Shown piece by piece: positions 36,510 to 45,410 of a stretch of 64,000 bases of DNA. The position numbers and the translations under genes were made by a program. The DNA comes from Neolewinella antarctica. GTDB taxonomy: Bacteria; Bacteroidota; Bacteroidia; Chitinophagales; Saprospiraceae. The stretch is from positions 821,104 through 885,103 of the forward strand of contig NZ_JAATJH010000001.1 of NCBI RefSeq assembly GCF_011927835.1. Reading direction: 5' to 3'. Every line of letters starts with the position of its first letter. Positions within the stretch are counted from its first letter, which is position 1. The notes below the pieces were generated by a model. The model was not told where the DNA came from, searched no databases, and saw only the letters and a list, made by a program, of their open reading frames with translations.

Positions 36510-37673
36510 CTAGTTGAAGTACTCTTTCATCCGTTCGAAAAATCCCTTGTCGCCCTTTTCCTGCTGGGGCTTGAAGTTGTCCATTTCGCGCATGCGCTCG
36601 AGTAGTTCGGTTTCCTCGCGGGTGAGTTTCTTCGGCGTCCAGAGGTTGACGTGGATGAGTTGGTCGCCCCTGCCGTAGCCCTGAAGGGCGGGGAGGCCTT
36701 TTTCGCGCAACCGAAAGATCTTACCGGACTGCGTACCGGCGGGTACCTTGATCTTCACGCGGCCGGAAATGGTCGGCACTTCGACGGAGGTTCCGAGACC
36801 GGCATCGGCGAAGTTGAGGTAGAGATCGTAGATAAGTTTCTGCCCGTCGCGCTGGAGAAACTCGTGGGCTTTTTCCTTGATGTTGATGAGTAGGTCTCCG
36901 GCGGGGCCACCGCGGCGGCCGGCGTTCCCTTTTCCACGCATGCTGAGCTGCATATCTTGCTCAACGCCGGCGGGGATGTTTACCTCGATGGTATCCTCGC
37001 CGTAGACGCGGCCTTCACCCTTACAGTTATTACAACTGGCTTTGATGACGGTTCCGCTACCCGAACAGGTTGGGCAGGTGGTCGTAGTGGCCATTTGCCC
37101 GAGGAAAGTAGAGCGCACTTGCCGCACGACGCCGGCTCCGTTGCACGTGCCGCAACTCGTGATGCTGTCCGAGTCTTTAGCTCCGCTACCGTCGCACACC
37201 TCGCAGTCCTTCTGGCGCTTCACCTTGATGCGTTTCGAAACGCCCTCCGCAATTTCTTCGAGCGTGAGAGATACTTTGATCCGCAGGTTAGAGCCTCTCT
37301 CGCCGCGCGCTTGCCGGCGGGCGCCACCGCCACCGAAAAAGTCACCACCCGCGGCACCGCCACCGCCGCCAAACATGTTGCCGAACTGAGACATGATGTC
37401 TTCCATCGTCATGCCACCGGCGCCACCGCCGAAACCTCCGGCTTGCTGGTCGACGCCCGCGTGGCCGAAGCGGTCGTAGCGACCGCGCTTTTCCTCGTCG
37501 TTGAGCACGTCATAGGCTTCAGCGGCTTCCTTGAACTTGTCTTCCGCAGCCTTATCGTCCGGGTTACGGTCGGGGTGATACTTCATGGCCAGCTTGCGGT
37601 ACGCTTTCTTCAGCTTAGTCGCGTCGGCATCTTTGCTGACTCCCAGTATCTCGTAATAATCTCTCTTAGCCAT
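36510..37673 (-). CDS. dnaJ: Molecular chaperone DnaJ
   Basis: A 387-residue type I Hsp40. The J domain has the HPD motif (33-35, KYHPDRNPDD), followed by a Gly/Phe-rich region (residues about 79-118), four CxxCxGxG-type zinc-finger repeats (CEVCDGSG, CGTCNGAG, CPTCSGSG, CNNCKGEG) and the C-terminal substrate-binding domains. It delivers clients to DnaK and stimulates its ATPase. It follows grpE by 89 bp on the same strand, so the two form a co-chaperone operon; a canonical dnaK is not next to them. Confidence 0.97.
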   Translation of the reverse strand: MAKRDYYEILGVSKDADATKLKKAYRKLAMKYHPDRNPDDKAAEDKFKEAAEAYDVLNDEEKRGRYDRFGHAGVDQQAGGFGGGAGGMTMEDIMSQFGNMFGGGGGAAGGDFFGGGGARRQARGERGSNLRIKVSLTLEEIAEGVSKRIKVKRQKDCEVCDGSGAKDSDSITSCGTCNGAGVVRQVRSTFLGQMATTTTCPTCSGSGTVIKASCNNCKGEGRVYGEDTIEVNIPAGVEQDMQLSMRGKGNAGRRGGPAGDLLINIKEKAHEFLQRDGQKLIYDLYLNFADAGLGTSVEVPTISGRVKIKVPAGTQSGKIFRLREKGLPALQGYGRGDQLIHVNLWTPKKLTREETELLERMREMDNFKPQQEKGDKGFFERMKEYFN

Positions 37674-37762
37674 AATCTATACGTACGTGGCGCGTTGTGG
37701 CCACTTCGGTTCGCGGGGTGCCCCGGGGTTGGGGTTCGCTTCAATCTAAATGAATCAATACC

Positions 37763-38377
37763 TTACTTTCCGACGACGACTTTGGCGTGGCGGATGATGG
37801 TACCATTGAGGGTGTAACCGCGCTCGGTCGTGTCAACCACCTTACCGGCCATTTGTGGGCTGGGAATTTCGGTGATGGCTTCGTGGAGGTCGGCGTTGAA
37901 ATCCTCACCGGTACTTTCCATGGTCTTTAAACCGAGATCGCCCAGGTTTTTGAGGAGCTTTTTACGGATGAGGCCTACGCCACTCTCCCAGATCTGCTTC
38001 GTGCCTTCGTCACTTTCCGCTTGTTTTTGTGCGCGGTCGAAATCGTCGAGGACGGGAAGAAGGGCGAGCATGGTCTTCTTGCCGGCCGTGCCCATCAGGT
38101 CGAGCTTTTCGCGCTGACTGCGTCGCTTGTAATTTTCGAACTCAGCGTAGAGGCGCAGGTGACGGTCATCTTTTTCGGCGATTTGGTCTTCCAGGCTCGC
38201 GATCAGATTTTCGTTACTGGCCGTGGCGGCGGGCTCCTGATAGTCCTCAAGTTCTTCCTCGATGGAATCGCCAACGGTCTGGCCTTCGGGGCCGGCACCG
38301 GCGTTTTCCAGGAGCTCGTCGTTCACGATGGAATCTTTGTCGGTGGTGTTCTTAGACATCTTGAATAAATTTTTCAT
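37763..38377 (-). CDS. grpE: Nucleotide exchange factor GrpE
   Basis: A 204-residue protein with an acidic N-terminus, a long coiled coil (about residues 60-110, ENLIASLEDQIAEKDDRHLRLYAEFENYKRR) and the GrpE C-terminal domain (LLPVLDDFDRA, DFNADLHEAITEIPSP, GKVVDTTERGYTLNGTIIRHAKVVVGK). It releases ADP from DnaK. The start at 38377 lies 14 nt after a TACTTTTG promoter element; a second Met six residues in is also possible. It heads the grpE-dnaJ operon. Confidence 0.96.
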   Translation of the reverse strand: MKNLFKMSKNTTDKDSIVNDELLENAGAGPEGQTVGDSIEEELEDYQEPAATASNENLIASLEDQIAEKDDRHLRLYAEFENYKRRSQREKLDLMGTAGKKTMLALLPVLDDFDRAQKQAESDEGTKQIWESGVGLIRKKLLKNLGDLGLKTMESTGEDFNADLHEAITEIPSPQMAGKVVDTTERGYTLNGTIIRHAKVVVGK

Positions 38378-38391
38378 TGGTTTTAAGGCTG

Positions 38392-38399
38392 CAAAAGTA
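38392..38399 (-). promoter_or_regulatory. -7 promoter element TACTTTTG for grpE-dnaJ
   Basis: Perfect TAnnTTTG on the minus strand, 14 nt before the grpE start. No heat-shock inverted repeat (CIRCE) is evident. Confidence 0.6.
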
Positions 38400-38537
38400 A
38401 GACCATGGAAGTTGGTGGGTCACATTGGCAGGAAATACAGCTAGGGTGAACGCAGCAAACTGCGTAAGCTGCATTTTTTGATGTGCGATGTGCGATTAGC
38501 TACGCTGTAGTTCGTGCTCTCTATAAACTACATTTGA

Positions 38538-38563
38538 TTAGCTGCGCTGCTGCCTCCGGCGGT
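38538..38563 (+). repeat. Module A of the composite repeat without the GC-rich core
   Basis: TTAGCTGCGCTGCTGCC..GGCGGT, nearly identical to 34036-34061 but followed by unrelated sequence, which shows the two modules can occur separately. Confidence 0.6.
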
Positions 38564-38720
38564 CTGCTACCGCATACGACAGCTCACTGCGTTCGTTTGA
38601 AAAGCAAATAAATAATTTACCGACAATTAATTTTGATGCGTTTGCCCCGAGAATACAGAACTCTGCGTACGGGTTGCGCTGCATCCGCCGGTACCAATAA
38701 TGCGCTTATCTACGGGAACA

Positions 38721-38771
38721 CCTTTGCATCCCGCGACCGCGCCCACCGCCGAAGGCAGCAGCGAAGCTAAA
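38721..38771 (+). repeat. Composite repeat, copy 2 (inverted relative to copy 1)
   Basis: Begins CCTTTGCATCCCGCGACCGC (core with one inserted T) and continues through reversed module A to GCGAAGCTAAA. 35 bp are identical to the reverse complement of copy 1. Confidence 0.8.
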
Positions 38772-38808
38772 CTCCTCCCTCGGACCAAAATGAGAGTAGG
38801 TAAAAACA

Positions 38809-38816
38809 TACCTTTG
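38809..38816 (+). promoter_or_regulatory. -7 promoter element TACCTTTG for the methyltransferase
   Basis: Perfect TAnnTTTG ending 5 nt before ATG 38822, predicting a leaderless mRNA. Confidence 0.65.
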
Positions 38817-38821
38817 CCGCC

Positions 38822-39658
38822 ATGAATGCGCCCTTATCCTACTGGTTGTTCCGCATCGGTTCGACCCTGCGGTGGTACGTGCGTGCGCAGACGCGGTACG
38901 ACGTACACTCCCCGCACTTAGTCAGTTTTATCCGGGAGGTGTACCGCGACGACCGGTATTACCACGCTTTCGGGAAAATCCGTGACATTCGTAAATACTG
39001 GAAGGGGCAGCGGCAAAGCGTAAAACTGCGCGCGCAGGGGGCAAAGAGTAAGACAACGAACCGGTCGGAGCGAAGTGCCGCCTCCCTGGTCGCAACCAAC
39101 GCAATTAGTGACCGTAGCGGACGGTTTCTGTTTCGACTATCGCTGTGGGTGCGGGCCAGAAGAATACTCGAATTTGGCACCAATGCCGGAATTTCTACCT
39201 TGTACCTGGCCGAGGCCGATCCACGCGCGGAGGTTCATACCGTAGAGGGGAACCCGGAAGTAGCTACGTTGGCGCAAACAACGTTTAAGCTTGCGGGCCT
39301 GCAACCACGCGCGGATTGCGCACTTTTCAGTGACTGGCTGCACGATAATCCACCCACGGCGGAGAAGCCATACGATCTTGTTTTCATCGACGGTGATCAC
39401 CGCCGGCAAGCGACCCTTGATTACGTAAGACAACTACTGAATGCGCGGACACCGGCCAGCGTGTTCGTCGTCGCCGACATCCACTGGTCGGAAGGCATGG
39501 AACGGGCTTGGGAGGAGCTTAAGACCTGGCCGGAGGTTACCGCCAGCGTGGATACCTACCACTTCGGATTACTTTTTTTCGAGCCGGGCCTGAACGGGCC
39601 ACACGTCACGTTGCTACCCACCAGGTACAAGCCCTGGCGGCTAGGTTTTTTCAGTTGA
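38822..39658 (+). CDS. Class I SAM-dependent methyltransferase (O-methyltransferase-like)
   Basis: A 278-residue protein with the SAM-binding motif ILEFGTNAGISTLYLAEADP, the acidic ribose-binding VHTVEGNPE and YDLVFIDGDHRRQATLDYVRQLL, whose D-G-D-H is typical of the O-methyltransferase 3/24 group. An N-terminal basic segment (IRKYWKGQRQSVKLRAQ) is unusual. The substrate is unknown. Confidence 0.85.
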   Translation: MNAPLSYWLFRIGSTLRWYVRAQTRYDVHSPHLVSFIREVYRDDRYYHAFGKIRDIRKYWKGQRQSVKLRAQGAKSKTTNRSERSAASLVATNAISDRSGRFLFRLSLWVRARRILEFGTNAGISTLYLAEADPRAEVHTVEGNPEVATLAQTTFKLAGLQPRADCALFSDWLHDNPPTAEKPYDLVFIDGDHRRQATLDYVRQLLNARTPASVFVVADIHWSEGMERAWEELKTWPEVTASVDTYHFGLLFFEPGLNGPHVTLLPTRYKPWRLGFFS

Positions 39659-39866
39659 GTCGGATCTAATAACAGAAACGTGAGCGACAATATGCTAGGG
39701 ATCACTGTGGAATAAACGGCCACCAGTTTACGGTCTTTGCTTTTATTCCTGACGACGATGTTGTAATCGCGCGTGGCTCTATATGGCGGGGCGGATTCGC
39801 TAGGCAAACACGGTACTCGCCAAACCTCGAAGGCACAAACACGTTCGTTGGAAGTAATATCCATTC

Positions 39867-40370
39867 ATGTACAAAGAAGCAACCCACTCCCCCCAACAGA
39901 TACTCACCGACCGCCAGCGGGAAGTCCCACAATTGCGGTGGGTAGATGGCTTTAGTCAGCTACTGGACACGAAATTTCGTATCCCCGGTACGCAACAGCG
40001 TTTCGGGCTAGATTTTATTCTCGGGCTCGTCCCCGGGGCGGGCGACGTGGTGTCCCTCGGGATGTCCGGCATGTTAGTGGCAACGATGGCCAAGCACGGA
40101 GCGAGCCCACGGCTGGTGGCCAAGATGATGGTTAATGTGTTTCTCGACGCTACCGTCGGGTCAATTCCGATTCTCGGCAGTGTATTCGACCTGATTTACA
40201 AAGCAAATTACCGCAATGCGGTACTGATGCGCGAATACTACGACGACGGCGAGCATACGGGCAGCGTTTGGCCCGTCGTAGTGGGTGTCCTCATTGGGAT
40301 ACTGCTCATATTCGCCGTAGTCGTTTACATTACGGTGCAGATATTCCAGTGGTTCTTTGGACTATTTTAA
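39867..40370 (+). CDS. DUF4112 domain-containing membrane protein
   Basis: A 167-residue protein with the DUF4112 core FGLDFILGLVPGAGDVVSLGMSGML and SIPILGSVFDLIYKANYRNAVL, plus a strong C-terminal transmembrane helix (VWPVVVGVLIGILLIFAVVVYITVQIF). Members are small cytoplasmic-membrane proteins of unknown function. No partner genes are obvious. Confidence 0.85.
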   Translation: MYKEATHSPQQILTDRQREVPQLRWVDGFSQLLDTKFRIPGTQQRFGLDFILGLVPGAGDVVSLGMSGMLVATMAKHGASPRLVAKMMVNVFLDATVGSIPILGSVFDLIYKANYRNAVLMREYYDDGEHTGSVWPVVVGVLIGILLIFAVVVYITVQIFQWFFGLF

Positions 40371-40483
40371 TTACCGCGACCGTAGATGACGAACAGTGGT
40401 GACCAAGAGCGATCAACAAGGAAAGCTGGTATTTATAATTCTCCCGCTGGGCGACACTATAGCCTGACACATTGGCAACATAA

Positions 40484-41005
40484 CTAGTCACACTGGCAAC
40501 CTACCTCGTTGAGCAAATCTTGGTGGTTGCGCAGCAACTGCTGGGTCACTTCAAATAGTTGCTCGTAGTGGGCGGACATGAGGTCGGCCGCGGGGCAGGG
40601 TTGCTCAATGTTTTCACGCTTGTACGCAAATAAGGTTCGGGACGAGCGGACCAGCTCCTCCAACTGTTTGGCTTCCATTCTGAGTTGGGTCAGGCGTTCC
40701 CGCTGAATCTCTTCCTGCTGGCTGTGCTCGATCTGTGCGAGTAGTAATTCCTGGGGGTCGGATAGGTCGCGACGGATAATGTCGCGGGGGTCGACGTCGA
40801 ATAGCTTGCTGATTCTAAGTGCTTTACAGATACTGGGCTCCGCGTTTCCGCTCTCGTAGCTGGCGATGTTCCCCCTGTTTAAGTTGACGCGTTCGGCGAG
40901 TTGGGACTGCGACCAACCCTTCAGCTTGCGCAGCACCCTCAAATTGGAGCCGATGAAATTAGGCAAGGAGACCTGGGTGGCTTCGACGGTTTGCGCAGTT
41001 TTCAT
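40484..41005 (-). CDS. XRE-family helix-turn-helix regulator with coiled-coil tail
   Basis: A 173-residue protein with a Cro/CI-type helix-turn-helix near the N-terminus (NLRVLRKLKGWSQSQLAERVNLNRGNIASYESGNAEPSICKALRISKLF) and a long helical C-terminal half rich in Glu/Gln (LLLAQIEHSQQEEIQRERLTQLRMEAKQLEEL) that probably oligomerises. ATG 41005 is chosen over one 22 codons upstream because the extra residues precede the usual domain boundary. It diverges from a sigma factor gene, with about 210 bp of shared upstream DNA. Target genes are unknown. Confidence 0.82.
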   Translation of the reverse strand: MKTAQTVEATQVSLPNFIGSNLRVLRKLKGWSQSQLAERVNLNRGNIASYESGNAEPSICKALRISKLFDVDPRDIIRRDLSDPQELLLAQIEHSQQEEIQRERLTQLRMEAKQLEELVRSSRTLFAYKRENIEQPCPAADLMSAHYEQLFEVTQQLLRNHQDLLNEVGCQCD

Positions 41006-41151
41006 AACTCGGGGGTATACTGTTGTGAAATCATTTACAGTCTGGCGGGGCTCAAGGTTGAAATTTGTCAATAATTTTTACGTTTATCGTCATATTGCGG
41101 CGTTTTGGTACACATTTTGCACCGTTCTACGTATAGGGTAATGAGTTTGGC

Positions 41152-41182
41152 TTGTTTTGCACGGTCGAACAGCCTACTTTTG
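41152..41182 (+). promoter_or_regulatory. Promoter of the sigma factor gene (TTG - 20 bp - TACTTTTG)
   Basis: -33 TTG at 41152-41154 and -7 TACTTTTG at 41175-41182 with 20 bp between, 36 nt before ATG 41219. Confidence 0.6.
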
Positions 41183-41218
41183 TTAAAATATTTTACATCC
41201 CCCCCCAATTTCCGAAAC

Positions 41219-41764
41219 ATGAAAGCGACTAAAAAACAACAGCTAGAGATTCAGGAGCTCCTCAGCAAGATCACTAATAGTCTACGTGCTTTTAGCTTGA
41301 AGTTGACGGGAAACATGAACGATGCCGAAGACCTGTATCAAGATACCGCGCTAAGGATCATGACCAACGCCGAGAAGTACAACCCGGGTACTAATTTCAA
41401 AGCCTGGGCGGTAACCATCATGCGCAACATCTTCATCAACAATTACCGCAAGCGCGTCCGTCGGAACCTGATCATCGATCAAACGCCCAACAATTATTAC
41501 ATCAACAGTGGTAATAAGACGGTGCTCAACGACGGAGAAAACGACGTAACCTTTAATGAGTTACAGGAGTTGGTGGACCGCCTCCCGGACGATTTTCGCG
41601 TCCCCTTTCTGATGGCCTTCCAGGGCTATAAGTACGACGAAATCGCCGAGCAGCTGGGAAGCCCCCTGGGGACGATTAAGTCGCGAATTTTCTTCGCCCG
41701 CAAGAAACTGCAAAAAATGTACGAAGAGGCCATGCGGGATTTGTCGGTTGCGCGGGCTAGTTAA
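41219..41764 (+). CDS. RNA polymerase sigma factor, ECF-like sigma-70 family
   Basis: A 181-residue sigma factor. Region 2 reads LLSKITNSLRAFSLKLTGNMNDAEDLYQDTALRIMTNAEKYNPGTNFKAWAVTIMRNIFIN; region 4 has ELVDRLPDDFRVPFLMAFQGYKYDEIAEQLGSPLGTIKSRIFFARKKLQ with a clear helix-turn-helix. No anti-sigma gene is adjacent, which suggests a stand-alone or autoregulated factor common in Bacteroidota. The start is chosen at 41219, downstream of a good promoter; the longer frame begins before it. Confidence 0.92.
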   Translation: MKATKKQQLEIQELLSKITNSLRAFSLKLTGNMNDAEDLYQDTALRIMTNAEKYNPGTNFKAWAVTIMRNIFINNYRKRVRRNLIIDQTPNNYYINSGNKTVLNDGENDVTFNELQELVDRLPDDFRVPFLMAFQGYKYDEIAEQLGSPLGTIKSRIFFARKKLQKMYEEAMRDLSVARAS

Positions 41765-41919
41765 TCTCACTCCTACCGTAGCATAGGATACCTAGATTAG
41801 GTCGCGATGGCATACTAATTATTTTGGCTCCACTGTTTTTCGCGACTTATTTATCTACAAATCACACCTCGGAAACTCTTCGAAATTTAATTTCGGGGGG
41901 TTTCCTTTTATAATAAACA

Positions 41920-41951
41920 TTGTTCCGGTACGGCATAAAGGTTTAAATTTG
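41920..41951 (+). promoter_or_regulatory. Promoter of the NYN-LOTUS gene (TTG - 21 bp - TAAATTTG)
   Basis: -33 TTG at 41920-41922 and -7 TAAATTTG at 41944-41951, about 47 nt before ATG 41999. The gene therefore appears to have its own transcript. Confidence 0.55.
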
Positions 41952-41998
41952 TTGTAACTTACAGTTTAATTAGACTTTAAGCTTAGTCTCTCAATATA

Positions 41999-43261
41999 AT
42001 GGACGGAAAGGCGCTCGCGGTTTGGGATTTTGAGACGCTGCACGATGCGGTCATGGAATCGGACTACGGTCCAAACTGGTTTCGTCGTTTCTCCGGTGAC
42101 AATCAACCTCCCGCAATTAACGTACCGGCAATCGCCCGGGCAGTCGAGGAAATTACTCCAGACAACTGGCACACGGCCCTGGCGGATTGGCGCTTCTTCG
42201 GCAACTACGCCGCTACGCTGCACGAGAATAAGGTGCGCCCGGTCCAAATTTTTCCCGGCCGTGGCGACGTCGCGGAGCAAATCAGGCAACACCATTCCGT
42301 AACGCTAGACCAAGCGGATAAGCTGCGAGCTATCGACCGGGTCGTGCTAATCGGGCTCGACGATAGCCAGTGCGCTTTCGTAAAACAACTCAAAGAGGTA
42401 GGCACCGCGGTTACCGGGATTGGCATAAGCCAGGACAGCAACCAACTGGCAATCGCTGACTGTGATGACTTCATCGATTACTACGATTTGAGCCCGGCGA
42501 CGAGCACTGCCTCCCCCGGAGCGCGGGCGGGCGCCCGTGAGGTTTTAGTGCAAGCCATTCAGGACCTGAGCCAACGGTTTGGCAACGAGTGGGTTCAGCG
42601 CGTTCGCATCAAACCCACGATGGTTACCATTGACGCCGATTTCGACGAGGCCAAGTTGGGATACAAAACCTTCAGCGATTTCCTGGCGGACAACGAAGAG
42701 GTACTCTTCAGCCGCCACGTCAGAACCGCGCGCGAGCCAGAATACGCGCTCAGGCCCGATCACCGCCTCGATCCTACTGAGCACCTGGAGCCCGGTGAAA
42801 AAGAATTACGCCTCCAAGTGACACAGTACAACCACATCAGCGCCCGGGAAGGCTTACGTCTTCCGGAAGCAAAGTTGATGTGGCTTGGCGTAGACATCTA
42901 CGCCGCGTTTTTGAGTGACCCCACGGGCTTTGCGAACTTCAAAGAACTCGACGAAGAGTGCCTGACTCAGCTCAAAAGAGACATCTCGGGTGCGTCGATG
43001 ACTGACGCAAAAAAAGTGAGGCAGGTATTGTTCAAGTGTTTTCTATTTAGCCCCGGAACGGGTGAAAAGATTGGATTTCAAAAAGACATCAAAACGCTAC
43101 CGCAGGTGGAAGACCTGTACTTCAATCTGATCATCAACCGCGTCGCCCGCAAAGTGAAGGGACTAGTCAACTTTAAAGCGTTGAGCCTTACGGCCACCGG
43201 TGAAAGTAAGTACTCGAAAAGACTCTCGGTCTGTTTCGATACCGCACCGCAAGTGCTGTAA
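41999..43261 (+). CDS. NYN (PIN-like) plus OST-HTH/LOTUS domain protein
   Basis: A 420-residue protein. Residues about 5-162 resemble a NYN/PIN-like RNase: ALAVWDFETLHD at the start, RVVLIGLDDSQCAFVKQLKEVGTAVTGIG, and CDDFIDYYDL closing the fold. Residues about 180-240 (LVQAIQDLSQRFGNEWVQRVRI then DFDEAKLGYKTFSDFLADNE) match the OST-HTH/LOTUS RNA-binding fold. The remaining 180 residues are not recognised. The usual D-x-x-N and SGDSDF active-site motifs appear as WDFETL and GLDDSQ, so catalysis is uncertain. Family knowledge suggests RNA binding or cleavage; the role here is unknown. Confidence 0.78.
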   Translation: MDGKALAVWDFETLHDAVMESDYGPNWFRRFSGDNQPPAINVPAIARAVEEITPDNWHTALADWRFFGNYAATLHENKVRPVQIFPGRGDVAEQIRQHHSVTLDQADKLRAIDRVVLIGLDDSQCAFVKQLKEVGTAVTGIGISQDSNQLAIADCDDFIDYYDLSPATSTASPGARAGAREVLVQAIQDLSQRFGNEWVQRVRIKPTMVTIDADFDEAKLGYKTFSDFLADNEEVLFSRHVRTAREPEYALRPDHRLDPTEHLEPGEKELRLQVTQYNHISAREGLRLPEAKLMWLGVDIYAAFLSDPTGFANFKELDEECLTQLKRDISGASMTDAKKVRQVLFKCFLFSPGTGEKIGFQKDIKTLPQVEDLYFNLIINRVARKVKGLVNFKALSLTATGESKYSKRLSVCFDTAPQVL

Positions 43262-43305
43262 TTGCCGTGGCCAGCGTGCGGTAAGGTCTGCTACCGGCCT
43301 ACTCT

Positions 43306-43313
43306 TAACTTCG
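43306..43313 (+). promoter_or_regulatory. -7 promoter element TAACTTCG upstream of the Hsp70 gene
   Basis: TAnnTTCG match 113 nt before ATG 43427, implying a leader of about 105 nt. Confidence 0.4.
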
Positions 43314-43426
43314 CGGCTTTATTCCAACTAACTGCTCACTCAGTGGAGTTCGGTCCAATCTTATTCGGATCGGTCAACCCTGCTCCCCCGTGCCTTGTTC
43401 CTCGCCACTGACCCCAAACAAAGAAC

Positions 43427-45310
43427 ATGGCTAAATACAGCATTAACCTCCAGGCCGGAAGCGTAAAAGAATCCGCCGCCGTTGGATCCGTAGGCCAGAC
43501 GATCATTGGCATTGACTTAGGCACCACGAACAGCCTCGTGGCGATCGTCCGCGACGGGCGAGCCGAAGCAATAACCGGCCAGGACGGCAAAGACGTACTC
43601 GTCCCCTCGCTGATCCACTTCGCCGAGAATGGGAGCGTGCTGGTGGGCGACGACGCCCGCCCCTTTCTTACTACCGCCCCCGAGCGCACGATCTATTCCG
43701 TCAAAAGACTGCTGGGAAAAAGTTATGGCGACCTGGAAGCTTTTCAGCAAAAGTTTGGTTACCGGATTATCGACGAGGATGCCGACCGGTTGGTCAAGAT
43801 CGCGGTGCCGCAACGGGATGGAAAGGACAGGTACTACAGCCCCATCGAGCTTTCAGCGATGATCTTAAAGTCACTAAAGGCGCGCATTGAGCACGAATTG
43901 GGAACGGAGGTTAGCCGGACGGTCATCACCGTGCCCGCCTACTTCAACGATTCGCAGCGACAGGCCACCCGGGATGCCGGAAAGCTAGCCGGCCTCGACG
44001 TGCTGCGTATTGTCAACGAGCCAACGGCGAGCAGCCTCGCTTACGGGATTGGCCTGAAGGAGGACGATGAAGGTCAAACGATTGCGGTGTACGATTTAGG
44101 GGGAGGCACCTTCGACGTATCAATCTTACGGATCGAACAGGGAATATTTGAAGTTTTGTCCACCAACGGGGATACTTTTCTCGGTGGGGATGATTTCGAC
44201 CAGGCCATCGTCGATCATTGGGTGACAACGAATAGTTTGGTACTCGATGAGGCTATTCGCCGGGGAGAAATCAGGTTACTGGCGGAAAAAGCAAAGAAAC
44301 ACTTGAGCAGCGAGGATGTCTTCTCGGCCGACTTTCACGGAGCGACCCTGCGTATTAAGCGGGCGGAAGTCGACACGCTCTTCGCCCCGCTCGTCCAGAG
44401 AACCCTTGCATCCTGCGACCGCGCCCTGACTGACGCTAAGCTTAGTATTACTGAAATCGACCACGTCATTATGGTTGGTGGCTCTACGCGGGTGCCTTTG
44501 GTACAACGGGAAGTAGCCAGGTTTTTTGGCAAGGCCGTTAACAGCACACTGGACCCCGACCAGGTCGTGGCCCTCGGTGCCGCCATCCAGGCCGACGTAC
44601 TGGCCGGAAATCAACAGGACGTGCTTTTACTGGACATTACGCCCCTGTCGCTCGGCATCGAGACGGTCGGTGGCCTAATGGACCCCATCATTACGCGCAA
44701 CAGCAAAGTACCCACCCGCGTGGGCCGCAAGTACACGACGAGCGTTGACGGACAGAAGAACTTGAAGGTCGCCGTCTTTCAGGGTGAGCGCGACCTCGTG
44801 GCCAATAACCGCAAACTGGGAGAATTCGTCCTGACCGATATCCCCCCGATGCCGGCGGGTATTCCCCAAATTGAAATTCAATTCTACCTCGACGCCGACG
44901 GTATCCTGCGAGTTAAAGCCATGGAGCACCGCAGCGGAAAAAGCCAGAGCGTCACCATCAAAAGCCAGTACGGCATCAGCGAGGAGGAGATGGCCGAAAT
45001 GTTGCTGGACAGCATTACCAACGCACAAACCGACATCGACCGCCGGTCGCTGGTGGAGGCACGCAACGAAGCCAATAACGTCGTACTGAGCGCCGAGAAA
45101 TTTCTAACGCAAAACGCTTCCTGGCTCACGCAAAACCAGCACGAGAAAATTAGTGATTACGTGGAAGCGCTGAAAGGTGCAGTATCCGGTGACGTCAAAG
45201 ACACGATCAATGACCGACTGGAAGAGCTGAACACTTACACGACGCCGCTCGCGCACGAGGCGCTCGACCGGAACGTGGCCGCGGCCATCAGGAACCAATC
45301 CATCAATTAG
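43427..45310 (+). CDS. hscA: Hsp70-family chaperone, HscA-like
   Basis: A 627-residue Hsp70. The ATPase domain begins after a short extension: [15 protein letters not shown] (30-38), then [46 protein letters not shown] and [14 protein letters not shown]. The substrate-binding domain and helical lid follow. The N-terminal extension [13 protein letters not shown] and the shorter lid without a DnaK-type EEV tail fit the iron-sulfur-cluster chaperone HscA rather than DnaK. No iscU, hscB or fdx genes are adjacent, so the assignment rests on sequence alone. Confidence 0.82.
   Translation: MAKYSINLQAGSVKESAAVGSVGQTIIGIDLGTTNSLVAIVRDGRAEAITGQDGKDVLVPSLIHFAENGSVLVGDDARPFLTTAPERTIYSVKRLLGKSYGDLEAFQQKFGYRIIDEDADRLVKIAVPQRDGKDRYYSPIELSAMILKSLKARIEHELGTEVSRTVITVPAYFNDSQRQATRDAGKLAGLDVLRIVNEPTASSLAYGIGLKEDDEGQTIAVYDLGGGTFDVSILRIEQGIFEVLSTNGDTFLGGDDFDQAIVDHWVTTNSLVLDEAIRRGEIRLLAEKAKKHLSSEDVFSADFHGATLRIKRAEVDTLFAPLVQRTLASCDRALTDAKLSITEIDHVIMVGGSTRVPLVQREVARFFGKAVNSTLDPDQVVALGAAIQADVLAGNQQDVLLLDITPLSLGIETVGGLMDPIITRNSKVPTRVGRKYTTSVDGQKNLKVAVFQGERDLVANNRKLGEFVLTDIPPMPAGIPQIEIQFYLDADGILRVKAMEHRSGKSQSVTIKSQYGISEEEMAEMLLDSITNAQTDIDRRSLVEARNEANNVVLSAEKFLTQNASWLTQNQHEKISDYVEALKGAVSGDVKDTINDRLEELNTYTTPLAHEALDRNVAAAIRNQSIN
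44405..44426 (+). repeat. Repeat-like sequence inside hscA
   Basis: CTTGCATCCTGCGACCGCGC closely resembles the variant core at 38721 (one substitution). It encodes L-A-S-C-D-R-A, ordinary Hsp70 sequence, so it may be coincidental. Confidence 0.3.
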
Positions 45311-45410
45311 CGGACGGGCACAGACGGGTGGGGCGGACAAATAGCGGTTTAGCAAGTTAACGCACCCGATTTTAGGCCATCTTTGCGTTCTCTCACCCTA
45401 CCCCACTCAC

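Larger units (their letters stand above)
38400..38808. other. Repeat-rich intergenic region
   Basis: The gap between divergent grpE and methyltransferase genes. It contains a small GATGTGC tandem near 38480, module A of the composite repeat at 38538-38563, and an inverted full composite copy at 38721-38771. No gene is seen. Confidence 0.5.

Noticed and set aside
38030-38050. GCGCGGTCGA in grpE as another repeat copy
   Set aside because: Only about 9 bases match, and it encodes the conserved F-D-R-A of GrpE.
44405-44426. The repeat copy inside hscA as evidence of insertion
   Set aside because: The encoded residues are ordinary, conserved Hsp70 sequence, so coincidence is more likely; kept only as a low-confidence feature.
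43427-45310. Calling the Hsp70 gene dnaK
   Set aside because: The N-terminal extension and tail fit HscA better, and grpE-dnaJ are 5 kb away on the other strand; the alternative is not excluded.
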